A stretch of 64,000 nt of DNA. Source: JBBDSU01 sp040904825 (GTDB lineage Bacteria > Actinomycetota > Nitriliruptoria > Nitriliruptorales > Nitriliruptoraceae). Made by a program: the position numbers and the translations under genes. The DNA is taken from the NCBI GenBank assembly GCA_040904825.1, contig JBBDSU010000063.1:1-64000 (forward strand). Direction: 5' to 3'. This document shows positions 16,337 to 24,812 of the stretch, in pieces. The notes below the pieces were generated by a model. It worked only from the letters and a program-made list of their open reading frames with translations, ran no database searches and had not been told where the DNA came from. Positions within the stretch are counted from its first letter, which is position 1; each line of letters begins with the position of its first letter.

Positions 16337-18007
16337 TTAGGCACGCAAGACCGACCAGGCGATTCGCGGCAAGGCCTTGGCGTCGTCGGTCGCCAGGTAT
16401 CGCGCCAGTGCCGGTCCCAGATGTCGCAGCGTCCGGTGGTCATGCATCCAAGGGGGCTTGGCGACTGGCCGGAACGGGCCCTTCACGACCGACTTCTCCA
16501 CGCGATCGAGCATGAAGGTGTTGTGCGCCCATTCGTCATCGTCGTAAGAACCCCACGGCGTGGTCATCAGCCCGAACCCAACACCCGGAAAGTGGTTGAT
16601 CATGACCGTGCCGTAGTTGAGGTTCTCGATGGCACGATCGACCGCTGCGGCGACTGCTGCATCAGTCAGTGATCGTGGGTGCACGATCAGCACTGCGGCC
16701 AGCGATCCTTCCATCTGGTCGTTGCACAAGTCGACTGCTTCGTCGACGAACTCTGGGACCGATCGCAGCGTGTCCAAGGCAACCTCACCAACCACGCTGC
16801 AGAACACGTCATGCCCGAGCAGTGGGTCGTCAACACCTATCCCAGTGATCAGCGAGTACGGCAGACGTGGCGATGCTCCGTCTACATCTTGGCCCGCGCC
16901 CAAGTGATCGCACGTACGGTTGGTGACGGCGTCACGCCACCGTTGTCCAGCACCCGGATGAAACGGGTAGCGAGCAGGTGACTCGTCCAACGATGCGCGG
17001 ATCTTGTCAAGCAGCTGCGCTCGCTGCGACCATGCCCTGTGCTGGACCAACACCCTGCCAGCAACGCAGTTGAACCCGCCGTTGTTGGCGATCATCGCTG
17101 CGATGTTGGCGCCCTGCCAGGCGATATCGCGACGACGCCATGGACCGGGAACCACGATGATGGGTGTGACCCCTCCGACCTCAGCGGTGACCTTGGGCGT
17201 CTGTGGTCCCTGGCGCGTTGCGTCCTTGGAAGCGCGCTCGTTGACCTGCTGGACAACGGCTTGCCGCGTTGCCGCGGCGCCGGTGAGGTGAATCGCTTCG
17301 AACAATGGGTTATCAACGAGCTGCTGGCCAAGTTCTCGACCACCAACGGCGATTTGCACCACACCGAGGTCGATGACCGGTGCCAGCGCTGCGGCGAAAT
17401 GGTCGACTAGCGATGTGAACACGTCGCTGACCTTGAACAGCACTGGCCGGCCGTGGCCGAAGAGCTGGTCGATGACGTCGATGACTCCGACGCTTGTCAC
17501 GTTGCCTGCGCCGAGTACCAGCGCTGGCCCGGCGGCCTGGCGAGCAGGGTCATAGGTCGAAGGAGGATGACGGCCGGAGGCGTCGATCCCCGCATCGTCG
17601 AGCAACCGAACCTGGGCGCTGAATCCGGCAAACAGAACCTTGTCAGACGACAGCCCTGGCAGGACATCAATGAACACACGGCCGTCGGCCCGCCGCCGCA
17701 TCGCTGGTGGAACAACGTGACCACGCGTAGCGATCTGATCGAAAGTCACCGACCAGGCTTGCAATGACCGCAAGACCGGCACTGGCCCGTTGATCCACTC
17801 TTCGCCTGCACCGGGACCATCTGTCGGCAGCTGCTTGAGCGCCGCGGCACCAGCGACCCACCCTGGAGCAGCGTCGAACACCGATCTCCTCAGCTCGGAC
17901 AGCAACTGACGGCGACCTGCCACGTCGGTCGCGGCCCAGCGATCCACACCGATGGTGGCCAGGGTTGGGATATCTGTATCGTCGAAGGTGTCGCGTGGGT
18001 GACCCAC
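16337..18007 (-). CDS. Aldehyde dehydrogenase family protein
   Basis: 556 residues, longer than the usual 480-500. NAD(P)-dependent oxidation of an aldehyde through a cysteine nucleophile is expected. The nucleophile is in NNGGFNCVAGRVLVQ at about residue 320, and the preceding glutamate region is TPKVTAEVGGVTPIIVV. The nucleotide fold is GPALVLGAGNVTSVGVIDVI. The C-terminal part MINHFPGVGFGLMTTPWGSY replaces the usual PFGG motif, so this is a divergent subfamily. It lies downstream of the ABC exporter pair, 81 bases away. The substrate is unknown; it is not ProA. Confidence 0.8.
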   Translation of the reverse strand: MGHPRDTFDDTDIPTLATIGVDRWAATDVAGRRQLLSELRRSVFDAAPGWVAGAAALKQLPTDGPGAGEEWINGPVPVLRSLQAWSVTFDQIATRGHVVPPAMRRRADGRVFIDVLPGLSSDKVLFAGFSAQVRLLDDAGIDASGRHPPSTYDPARQAAGPALVLGAGNVTSVGVIDVIDQLFGHGRPVLFKVSDVFTSLVDHFAAALAPVIDLGVVQIAVGGRELGQQLVDNPLFEAIHLTGAAATRQAVVQQVNERASKDATRQGPQTPKVTAEVGGVTPIIVVPGPWRRRDIAWQGANIAAMIANNGGFNCVAGRVLVQHRAWSQRAQLLDKIRASLDESPARYPFHPGAGQRWRDAVTNRTCDHLGAGQDVDGASPRLPYSLITGIGVDDPLLGHDVFCSVVGEVALDTLRSVPEFVDEAVDLCNDQMEGSLAAVLIVHPRSLTDAAVAAAVDRAIENLNYGTVMINHFPGVGFGLMTTPWGSYDDDEWAHNTFMLDRVEKSVVKGPFRPVAKPPWMHDHRTLRHLGPALARYLATDDAKALPRIAWSVLRA

Positions 18008-18088
18008 ATTCCGCTCCGGCTCGCTGAGCGTTGACGATACTGGCTCGCATGATGACTGCAGCCTGGTTGTCCAGGGTCTTGCGGTGCC

Positions 18089-19945
18089 CTAGTGCCCGTT
18101 GGAACCCGTCGTGCTGGTCCAACTGCGGTAGAGGTCGCGATAGACACCGGCCTTGCGTGCCAGCTCCGCGTGAGGCCCATCTGCGACGAGCTGCCCACCG
18201 TCGAACACCAGTATCCGGTCGGCTCGTTCCGCAGTTGACAGGCGATGCGCGATCGTGACGGTGGTCCTGCCCTGAGACAGGCCATACAGCGCCCGCTGGA
18301 GCCTGACTTCAGTGGCGGGATCCACCGCCGACGTAGCCTCATCAAGCACGAGCACCGCAGGATCAGCGACGTAGGCGCGGGCAAGCGCGACGAGCTGCCG
18401 TTCTCCGGCGGACAGATTGCCGCCTCGCTCGCCAACCTCAGTCGCCATCCCGTCGGGCAACTCGTCGAGCCACTCGTCAAGGCCAAGGCTGTCGAATGCC
18501 GACCGGATGGCGTCATTGAGCTCGATTCGCGACGCTGCATCGGCTGCAGGCAGGCCCATGCGGACGTTGTCGGCGATCGTGCCCGACAACAGCATGCCTT
18601 CCTGGGGCACCATCACAACCTTGCGGCGCAACGATGAGAACCGCAGCTGACGCACGTCTACATCGCCGATTTCGACCGTGCCGAGCGTGGGATCCATCAG
18701 TCGTGTCAACAACTTGGCGAAGGTGGTCTTGCCGGACCCTGTCTCGCCGACGACAGCTACATGCTCGCCAGCGCCGATCTCAATCGAGACGTCGCGCAAC
18801 GCCCAGCGCTGAGCCACGTCATCAACCTCGACGGCATCCGAAGGCACAAAGTCAGGATCTGGGGCGGAGGGGTATTCGAACCACACACCTGCAAAGCGGG
18901 CGCCAATCCGGCCCGATGGCACATCACGACCGGCCGGCGATGGGTCGACAACATCCGGCTCCACATCAAGCACATCCAGCACCCTGCGCCATCCCGCAAC
19001 CGCCGTCTGCCCTTCGTTGATCACCTCGCCCATGATGAGCACCGGATCAACGAACAGCGTGATCAGGAACAAGAAGGCGACGACCGTGCCAGTGGTGACC
19101 TCACCGGCTACACCTAGGTGGACGCCAACGACGACGACCGCGCTGGTGGCGACAGCGCCGAACACTTCGCCCGATGCGGAAAAACCTGACACCCACTTTC
19201 CCACTCGCAGAGCCGACGAGCGGTGCGTAGCGATGGCTGTGTCCAGCCGGTGTTGGGTGCGCTTCTCGATGCCGTACGCCCGGACGACAGGCGCGCCAAC
19301 AACCGTTTCTGACACGACGCCGAGGAGCCGGCCGAGATTCTCTCGGACGATCGCGTAGGCAACCGTCAATCGACGCTGCACGACGCGCCCAAACGCCGCA
19401 AAGGGTAGGAACAGCCCCAGCACCACCAGCGCGAGCTGCCACGAGTAAGCCAGCATGACCACGGTCGCCACAGTGAGCTGCCCCAGTGACGCAATCAGGT
19501 TGAGACCTGCCCACTGCATGAATCGGCTGATCTCATCGATATCGGTCGTCACCCTGCTGACCAACACACCCCGTTGCTGCGATTGCTGGTGCAGCATCGA
19601 TAGATCGTGAATGTGACGGAATGCGTTGACCCTCAGGTCCGACAAGGCTGATTCGACGACGGCGGTCAGGCGCCAGTTCATTCCGCCACTCGCCATGGCG
19701 GTCATCAGCACGGCCACACCTGCCCACGCAACGATGCTCCCGGTAGCGGCAAGATCGACACCACTTGACGTTCCGATGCCCTCGTCGATGGTGCGCTGAA
19801 TGGCGATCGGCACAATCGCGCGGCCGGCGGTGGCGATCAACGCCAAGGCGACCGTGCCTGGCAATCCGTTGCGCAGCGTCGGGCTCAGCGAGATGCCTCG
19901 CACCAAGGTCTGCCAGGCGCCCGGAGATACGGTTGTGGCGCTCAT
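18089..19945 (-). CDS. ABC exporter half-transporter, subunit with catalytic Walker B
   Basis: 618 residues. An N-terminal six-helix type IV exporter domain (residues about 25-310) is followed by a nucleotide-binding domain with Walker A GETGSGKTTFAK, Walker B VLVLDEATSAVD (catalytic Glu present) and H-loop IAHRLST. The signature is altered to LSAGERQ. The upstream partner has the reverse defect, so the two should form one heterodimer with a degenerate site built from the partner's Walker motifs and this altered signature. Start overlaps the partner's stop as ATGA. Substrate unknown; BmrCD and TM287/288-type multidrug exporters have this build. Confidence 0.9.
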   Translation of the reverse strand: MSATTVSPGAWQTLVRGISLSPTLRNGLPGTVALALIATAGRAIVPIAIQRTIDEGIGTSSGVDLAATGSIVAWAGVAVLMTAMASGGMNWRLTAVVESALSDLRVNAFRHIHDLSMLHQQSQQRGVLVSRVTTDIDEISRFMQWAGLNLIASLGQLTVATVVMLAYSWQLALVVLGLFLPFAAFGRVVQRRLTVAYAIVRENLGRLLGVVSETVVGAPVVRAYGIEKRTQHRLDTAIATHRSSALRVGKWVSGFSASGEVFGAVATSAVVVVGVHLGVAGEVTTGTVVAFLFLITLFVDPVLIMGEVINEGQTAVAGWRRVLDVLDVEPDVVDPSPAGRDVPSGRIGARFAGVWFEYPSAPDPDFVPSDAVEVDDVAQRWALRDVSIEIGAGEHVAVVGETGSGKTTFAKLLTRLMDPTLGTVEIGDVDVRQLRFSSLRRKVVMVPQEGMLLSGTIADNVRMGLPAADAASRIELNDAIRSAFDSLGLDEWLDELPDGMATEVGERGGNLSAGERQLVALARAYVADPAVLVLDEATSAVDPATEVRLQRALYGLSQGRTTVTIAHRLSTAERADRILVFDGGQLVADGPHAELARKAGVYRDLYRSWTSTTGSNGH

Positions 19946-21885
19946 TCGCCGTGCTCACGTCGCGACGTCGTGACGTCCCCGTCGCCACGTTCGCGGTCGC
20001 GCCGATATGCCTCAACAAGATCGCGGTAGTTGGCATCAGTTGCCACCAGGTGATCGTGGCTGCCATGGCCTACGACCCTGCCGCCACGGACATGCAGCAC
20101 TTCGTCCGCGAGCGCAATCGTGGACGGTCGGTACGCGACGATGACGACCGTGGCGGGCAAGTCTGCCACGGCCAGACCGTCGAGAATTCTCTGTTCGATC
20201 GTCGGATCGACTGCCGACGTAGCGTCGTCGAGCACGAGCAGGCGCGGATTGCGCACCAGCGCCCGAGCCAGTGCGATGCGCTGTCGCTGCCCTCCCGAAA
20301 GATTGGCTCCCCGCTCTCCCAATTCGGTGTCATAGCCGCGGGGCAGGTCAGCAACGAACTCATCGGCCTGCGCCAGCGTGGCGGCCGCACGCACTTGAAC
20401 GTCGGTGAAAGCCTCGCCCAGCGTGATGTTGTCGCGCACCGTCGCATCGAAGATGAAAGCATCCTGGAACACCAAGGACGCGTGCGCAGGGACCTGCCCG
20501 TCAGCTAGATCGGGCAGCGCAATGTCATCGATTCGCATGACACCGCGGTCAGGGTCATACAGGCGAACCAGCAACTGCGCGATGGTTGATTTGCCTGAAC
20601 CTGTGGGCCCGACAAGCGCCACAGTCGCGCCTGGCGAGATATCGAACGACACGTGGTCGATGCCTCGGGTTTCGTCAGCGTCATCGGCGATATCGGCAGC
20701 GTCGGCGGGACCTGCGTGCTTTGTTGCGCCGGTCGCAGATGACAGATCGTCCCGTGCCCCGTCGGGATAGTGGAACGTGATGTCACGCGCAGCGACGCCT
20801 GCTGCACGGTCGAATCCAGCCTCCAAGCGGCGCTGGCCGTGCTCCATCGCGCCAGCGGCGGTGAGCACCCGATGGACTCGGTCCCAGCCAATCACCGCGC
20901 GAGGCATCTCTCCCAGCATCCAACCGACAATACGAATCGGAATCCCCAGAAGTCGAAACAGATAGGCGATCAGGACCAGATCGCCGGCGGTCAGCAACCC
21001 GTCGCGGACACGGAAGGCACCCACCGCGAGGACCAGCAGAATGCCGACGTTTGGCAACCCTTCGATCACCGGATCGAAGAAGGCACGAAGTCGACCGACC
21101 CGCGTCATGCGGTCGCGCAGCAGTCGTGAGTGCGCCCCGAAACGTTCGGTTTCCGCGGCTTCGCGTCCCATCGTCTTGATGACCAGCGCCGCATCGAAGG
21201 ACTCGTGAGCCAGGTCGGAGACCTCCGCACGCGTGCGCTGTGCCACCAGAGCCGCAGCCCGCATCCGCCGCTGGTAGTGATAGTTCGCCAGCGCCAGCAA
21301 TGGCAGTACCGACAGACCGACGACGGTAAGCAGCGGATCGGTGATGATGAGCATCACCGACGTGGCGATCACCAGCACCAGCGCCCCAAAGGCCATCGGC
21401 AGTGGCGCTGCGATGAAGAAGGCAGCTTCGACATCGGCGTTGGCGTTGGACAACAACGTGCCGGTGGGATGCTTGCGGTGCCAGGCGATCGGAAGGTCCA
21501 AATACCGACGTGTCACTCGCCGTCGATAGGCCGCCTGAAGGTCATATTGGGCGACGAACGCTCCCAACCTCCGGCCGAGTACGCCGGCTGCCTTAAGCAC
21601 GGCGATCCCCATCACGACCGCGACAGCGATGATGAGCACGCGCCCATCGACCTGCCCACTGGCAATCATCGTGACAAGGATTTCGTCGGTGATCCATCCG
21701 AGCGCGATGGCTGCAGCCAACGTCATCGTCGCGTACAGGGCCGCTCCGCTAATCCCTACGGCGAACGGCAGTTTCGCCCCGGCCAGCGCAATGCGGACCA
21801 AAGCCAGCGCTCGCCGCAACGGTCCGCTGCTCGCGGGATACCGGGCGAAGCTCTCGGCCGAGCTTGGGGTGGTGGTCGTGCTCAA
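19942..21885 (-). CDS. ABC exporter half-transporter, subunit with degenerate ATP site
   Basis: About 647 residues. A six-helix exporter domain comes first, then a nucleotide-binding domain with Walker A GPTGSGKSTIAQ and a canonical signature LSGGQRQRIALARA. Walker B reads LLVLDDATSAVD, with Asp replacing the catalytic Glu, and the H-loop reads VAYRPST with Tyr replacing His. An acidic insert (about 25 residues, DAADIADDADETRG) precedes Walker A. The start is placed at TTG 21885, which overlaps the RNase E/G stop; GTG 21927 would add 14 codons but overlap by 46 bases. It is coupled to the 18089-19945 partner. Confidence 0.88.
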   Translation of the reverse strand: MSTTTTPSSAESFARYPASSGPLRRALALVRIALAGAKLPFAVGISGAALYATMTLAAAIALGWITDEILVTMIASGQVDGRVLIIAVAVVMGIAVLKAAGVLGRRLGAFVAQYDLQAAYRRRVTRRYLDLPIAWHRKHPTGTLLSNANADVEAAFFIAAPLPMAFGALVLVIATSVMLIITDPLLTVVGLSVLPLLALANYHYQRRMRAAALVAQRTRAEVSDLAHESFDAALVIKTMGREAAETERFGAHSRLLRDRMTRVGRLRAFFDPVIEGLPNVGILLVLAVGAFRVRDGLLTAGDLVLIAYLFRLLGIPIRIVGWMLGEMPRAVIGWDRVHRVLTAAGAMEHGQRRLEAGFDRAAGVAARDITFHYPDGARDDLSSATGATKHAGPADAADIADDADETRGIDHVSFDISPGATVALVGPTGSGKSTIAQLLVRLYDPDRGVMRIDDIALPDLADGQVPAHASLVFQDAFIFDATVRDNITLGEAFTDVQVRAAATLAQADEFVADLPRGYDTELGERGANLSGGQRQRIALARALVRNPRLLVLDDATSAVDPTIEQRILDGLAVADLPATVVIVAYRPSTIALADEVLHVRGGRVVGHGSHDHLVATDANYRDLVEAYRRDRERGDGDVTTSRREHGE

Positions 21886-23993
21886 TCGAGTTCTGAGATC
21901 AGCCCAAGTCCATCGCACTGTTCGCACACATGGCTGAACGATTCGAGGAGGCCCTGGCTGACATTCTTGCGCGTCATCTGGACCAATCCGAGGCGCGAGA
22001 CTTCTGACACGCGCGTCTTGGTGCGATCTCGGAGCAGCTCACGCTTCAGTCGCCGGACGACCTGTTCCTGGTTGGCCCTCAGCAGCATGTCGATGAAGTC
22101 GATGATGATGATGCCGCCCATGTCACGCAGACGCAGCTGGCGCACGATCTCATCGGCTGCTTCGAGGTTGGTCTTGAGAACGACCTCTTCGAGGTTGGTG
22201 TCTCCGTCGCCGGTGAACTTTCCGGTGTTGACGTCGATGACCTTCATCGCCTCTGTCGCCTCGATAATGAGGTATCCGCCCGATGGCAGCCAGACCTTGC
22301 GCGACATGGCACGGCGCAACTGCTCCGACACGTCGTAGGCATCAAATACCGATCCGAGTTCTTCGCGCCGCTGGGCGGCTTCGGCAAGCTCTTCGGGCGT
22401 CAATGGCGGCGGAATCTCCAGATCGACCGTCGCAGGACGGTCGGACTCGGAGGTGCTGGCCGGCTCCTTGACATCGTCGGCGTCGTTGCGTGTTCCCTCT
22501 TCCTGCGACGACGCGTCACCAGCACCATTACCTGCGTTGTCAGAGGTATCGGCCTTGGAGTCATCGCTGCCGCTATCGCTGGCAATAGGGTCGTCGGGCG
22601 TATTCCCCGACGGTTGTCCGTAGAGCTCAAGCTTGCCCAGCAGATCTGGCGCCACTTCTTCGAGATAGCTGCGTACCTGCTGGTAGAGCGACTCGTCGTC
22701 GACGACACATCGGGCGAAACCAGAACCGAATGTGTCACGGATGACCTTGACGACCAGCGGCGGCTCTTCGTAGACCGCCTCAAGGGCCTTGGCATCCTCG
22801 GCCGCCTGGGCGACTCGGTTCCACTTGGCCAGCAACCGCTGGAGATCCGCCGTCAGCTGCTCCTCGGACGCATCTTCGGCGGCAGTCCGCACGATGACGC
22901 CATGCTCGTCGGGCTTGGTGCGCTTGACGATCTTGCGCAGGCGGTCGCGTTCCTTGTCCGTAAGTTTGCGTGAGATGCCAAACAGGTCGGAATTCGGTGC
23001 CAGCACCAGGTAACGCCCCGCCAGGGACAGGTGCATCGTCAGGCGCGGGCCTTTGGTGCCCATCGGATCTTTGGTGACCTGCACGAGGACCTTCTGACCT
23101 GGCTTGAGTGCGTTCTCGATGCGCTGGTCAGCGCCTTCCTCAAGGTCAAGTTCGTCGTAAAGGACTTCACCGGCGTACAGGACACCGTTGCGTCCTTTGC
23201 CGATGTCCAGGAACGCCGCTTCCATGCCTGGCAGGACGTTCTGGACCCGCCCCATGTAGATGTTGCCGACGTAGGTGACGTCCTCAGCGCGCGTGACGTA
23301 GTGCTCAACGACCGTCCGGTCCTCCAACACCGCAATCTGTGTGCGATCGGGACGCTGTGTGACCAACATGGTCCGTGGGGGGCCGTCGAGCATCGCCCTG
23401 CGCACGTCGTCTGACACGCCCCCGACGCGCGCGGTTCCTCGACGTCCTGCAGCGTTGTTGCCATTGCCGCTGGAGCTTCCTCGGCCGCGCTTGGCGGCCA
23501 TACGAGTTCCCCCACGCTCGATCTCGCTGGCGACATCGTCGTCGCCCTCGTCGGAGGTCTCGTCGTTGGCATCAGCCGACCCACCGGTGCTGGTCGCGTT
23601 GCGTCGGCCACCCCGACCTCGACCGCCTCGCCGCCGGCGTCGTTTCGGTCCACCGTCGGACTGCCGTTTGCCCGATGACTTGTCGCCATCATCGGTGTCA
23701 TCTGCGCCACCATCGTCAGCTCGTTGAGAAGTCGATGCGGCCGCGTCTGCATCAGACGCGGCGGATTGGCCCGACGAACGACCGCCGCCAGTACGTGTCA
23801 CGGCAGTCGATGACGACCTTCTTGTGCGAGTCCTAGTGCGCGTCGTCGGAACAGATGCGGCGGCGTCGTCGCCGGCGTCGGCATCGACGGCCTTCGCGAC
23901 ATCGTCGGTGATATCAGGCTGGTTGCTATGAGGCTTTTCGCGCTTGGTCTTCGTCGTTTCGGATGAAACTGCATCGCGGTCGTTGTCGGTCAC
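21882..23993 (-). CDS. rng: Ribonuclease E/G
   Basis: 703 residues. Endoribonuclease for mRNA turnover and rRNA maturation. Residues 1 to about 200 are disordered, rich in Asp, Ser and Arg, with an RRRRRGGRGRGGRRN stretch. The S1 domain follows (YVGNIYMGRVQNVLPGMEAA). Catalytic residues are in AMKVIDVNTGKF and IIIIDFIDML, and the zinc-link is CEQCDGLG at the C-terminus. An acidic, serine-rich insert of about 75 residues (roughly 453-528) splits the catalytic region before PPPLTPEELAEAAQ. The gene normally precedes rplU; here the ABC pair, ALDH and another gene lie between. Confidence 0.93.
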   Translation of the reverse strand: MTDNDRDAVSSETTKTKREKPHSNQPDITDDVAKAVDADAGDDAAASVPTTRTRTRTRRSSSTAVTRTGGGRSSGQSAASDADAAASTSQRADDGGADDTDDGDKSSGKRQSDGGPKRRRRRGGRGRGGRRNATSTGGSADANDETSDEGDDDVASEIERGGTRMAAKRGRGSSSGNGNNAAGRRGTARVGGVSDDVRRAMLDGPPRTMLVTQRPDRTQIAVLEDRTVVEHYVTRAEDVTYVGNIYMGRVQNVLPGMEAAFLDIGKGRNGVLYAGEVLYDELDLEEGADQRIENALKPGQKVLVQVTKDPMGTKGPRLTMHLSLAGRYLVLAPNSDLFGISRKLTDKERDRLRKIVKRTKPDEHGVIVRTAAEDASEEQLTADLQRLLAKWNRVAQAAEDAKALEAVYEEPPLVVKVIRDTFGSGFARCVVDDESLYQQVRSYLEEVAPDLLGKLELYGQPSGNTPDDPIASDSGSDDSKADTSDNAGNGAGDASSQEEGTRNDADDVKEPASTSESDRPATVDLEIPPPLTPEELAEAAQRREELGSVFDAYDVSEQLRRAMSRKVWLPSGGYLIIEATEAMKVIDVNTGKFTGDGDTNLEEVVLKTNLEAADEIVRQLRLRDMGGIIIIDFIDMLLRANQEQVVRRLKRELLRDRTKTRVSEVSRLGLVQMTRKNVSQGLLESFSHVCEQCDGLGLISELD

Positions 23994-24011
23994 AACAAGG
24001 CTCTCTGTAGG

Positions 24012-24761
24012 TCAGGCGGCTTCCGCCTCGACGTCGATCATCAGGGGTTCGATCTCGCCGCTGAGCGCCTCGCGGATTCCGTCGGGGACTGGCTCTCCCT
24101 GGGCCACTCGTCGATTTGCGACGGGCGCAGCGATGTCCTCGCGATTCAAGGCAGCATGCAGATCAATCGGCCTGATGGTCGGTGGGTCGTTGCGGAGCAC
24201 CACGCGTAGCACGGCGCGAGCGTCGCCACGGAGTGGGCGACGCTGGGACGCGGCGATCGCAAGCAGAGCCGGTCGCACATCGATTGTCCGATCACCGTTC
24301 TCACGGCGTCGCACAACCGGGGCACTCTGGCTCGCCAGCAACGACTCGCTGCGTCGATGGAGGAGTTCAGTCAGCTCGGTCGTATCGACCGCAGGCCACT
24401 CGAGCTCCCAGAGGGTGGCTCCCAGCATGCGCGATAGCTTCGGCGCGCCTGCAGGAACCTCGAGGTACGTCAGGATGTCCATCCCCGCAGGCAGCGTGGA
24501 GGACAACCGCGCGAAACCGACATCAGGGTCGATCGGCGCGGCAAAAGTAAGTTCGGCATACTCGCCGGTGGACTCGTGCCCGACAGGCAACGCGTCCGGA
24601 AAAGAAACCTTGGCGTGGGGCGTGAAACCTTCCGAGTAAGCAATCGGAAGTGCCGCGCGACGTAGCGCACGCTCCCAGATAGAGGTCATGTCGCGGGCTG
24701 ACACGAACCGGGTGCGGTCCTGCTTGGTCCAACGGATCCGGTAGCGGATCATGGCCCTCAC
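24012..24761 (-). CDS. TIGR03936 family radical-SAM-associated protein (DUF2344)
   Basis: 249 residues. The family has no radical-SAM cluster of its own and always partners the TIGR03960 protein. The diagnostic start RYRIRWTKQDRTRFVSARDM and the segments ALPIAYSEGFTPHAKVSFPD and HESTGEYAELTF are present. It lies about 50 bases downstream of its expected partner (24813-26852) and just before RNase E/G. A role in tRNA or rRNA modification has been proposed from context only. Confidence 0.92.
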   Translation of the reverse strand: MRAMIRYRIRWTKQDRTRFVSARDMTSIWERALRRAALPIAYSEGFTPHAKVSFPDALPVGHESTGEYAELTFAAPIDPDVGFARLSSTLPAGMDILTYLEVPAGAPKLSRMLGATLWELEWPAVDTTELTELLHRRSESLLASQSAPVVRRRENGDRTIDVRPALLAIAASQRRPLRGDARAVLRVVLRNDPPTIRPIDLHAALNREDIAAPVANRRVAQGEPVPDGIREALSGEIEPLMIDVEAEAA

Positions 24762-24812
24762 CCTCCTTTCGTGGCAGCAGTCATGTAGTTGCGGGAGCGC
24801 TATCCCTGCGTC

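Noticed and set aside
18860..18900. Possible tRNA T arm (TATTCGAACCACACACC)
   Set aside because: It lies inside the ABC transporter coding sequence and lacks acceptor and anticodon arms.
21130..22338. 402-residue plus-strand frame opposite the ABC and RNase E/G genes
   Set aside because: Spans the junction of two well-supported minus-strand genes and shows no recognisable domain.
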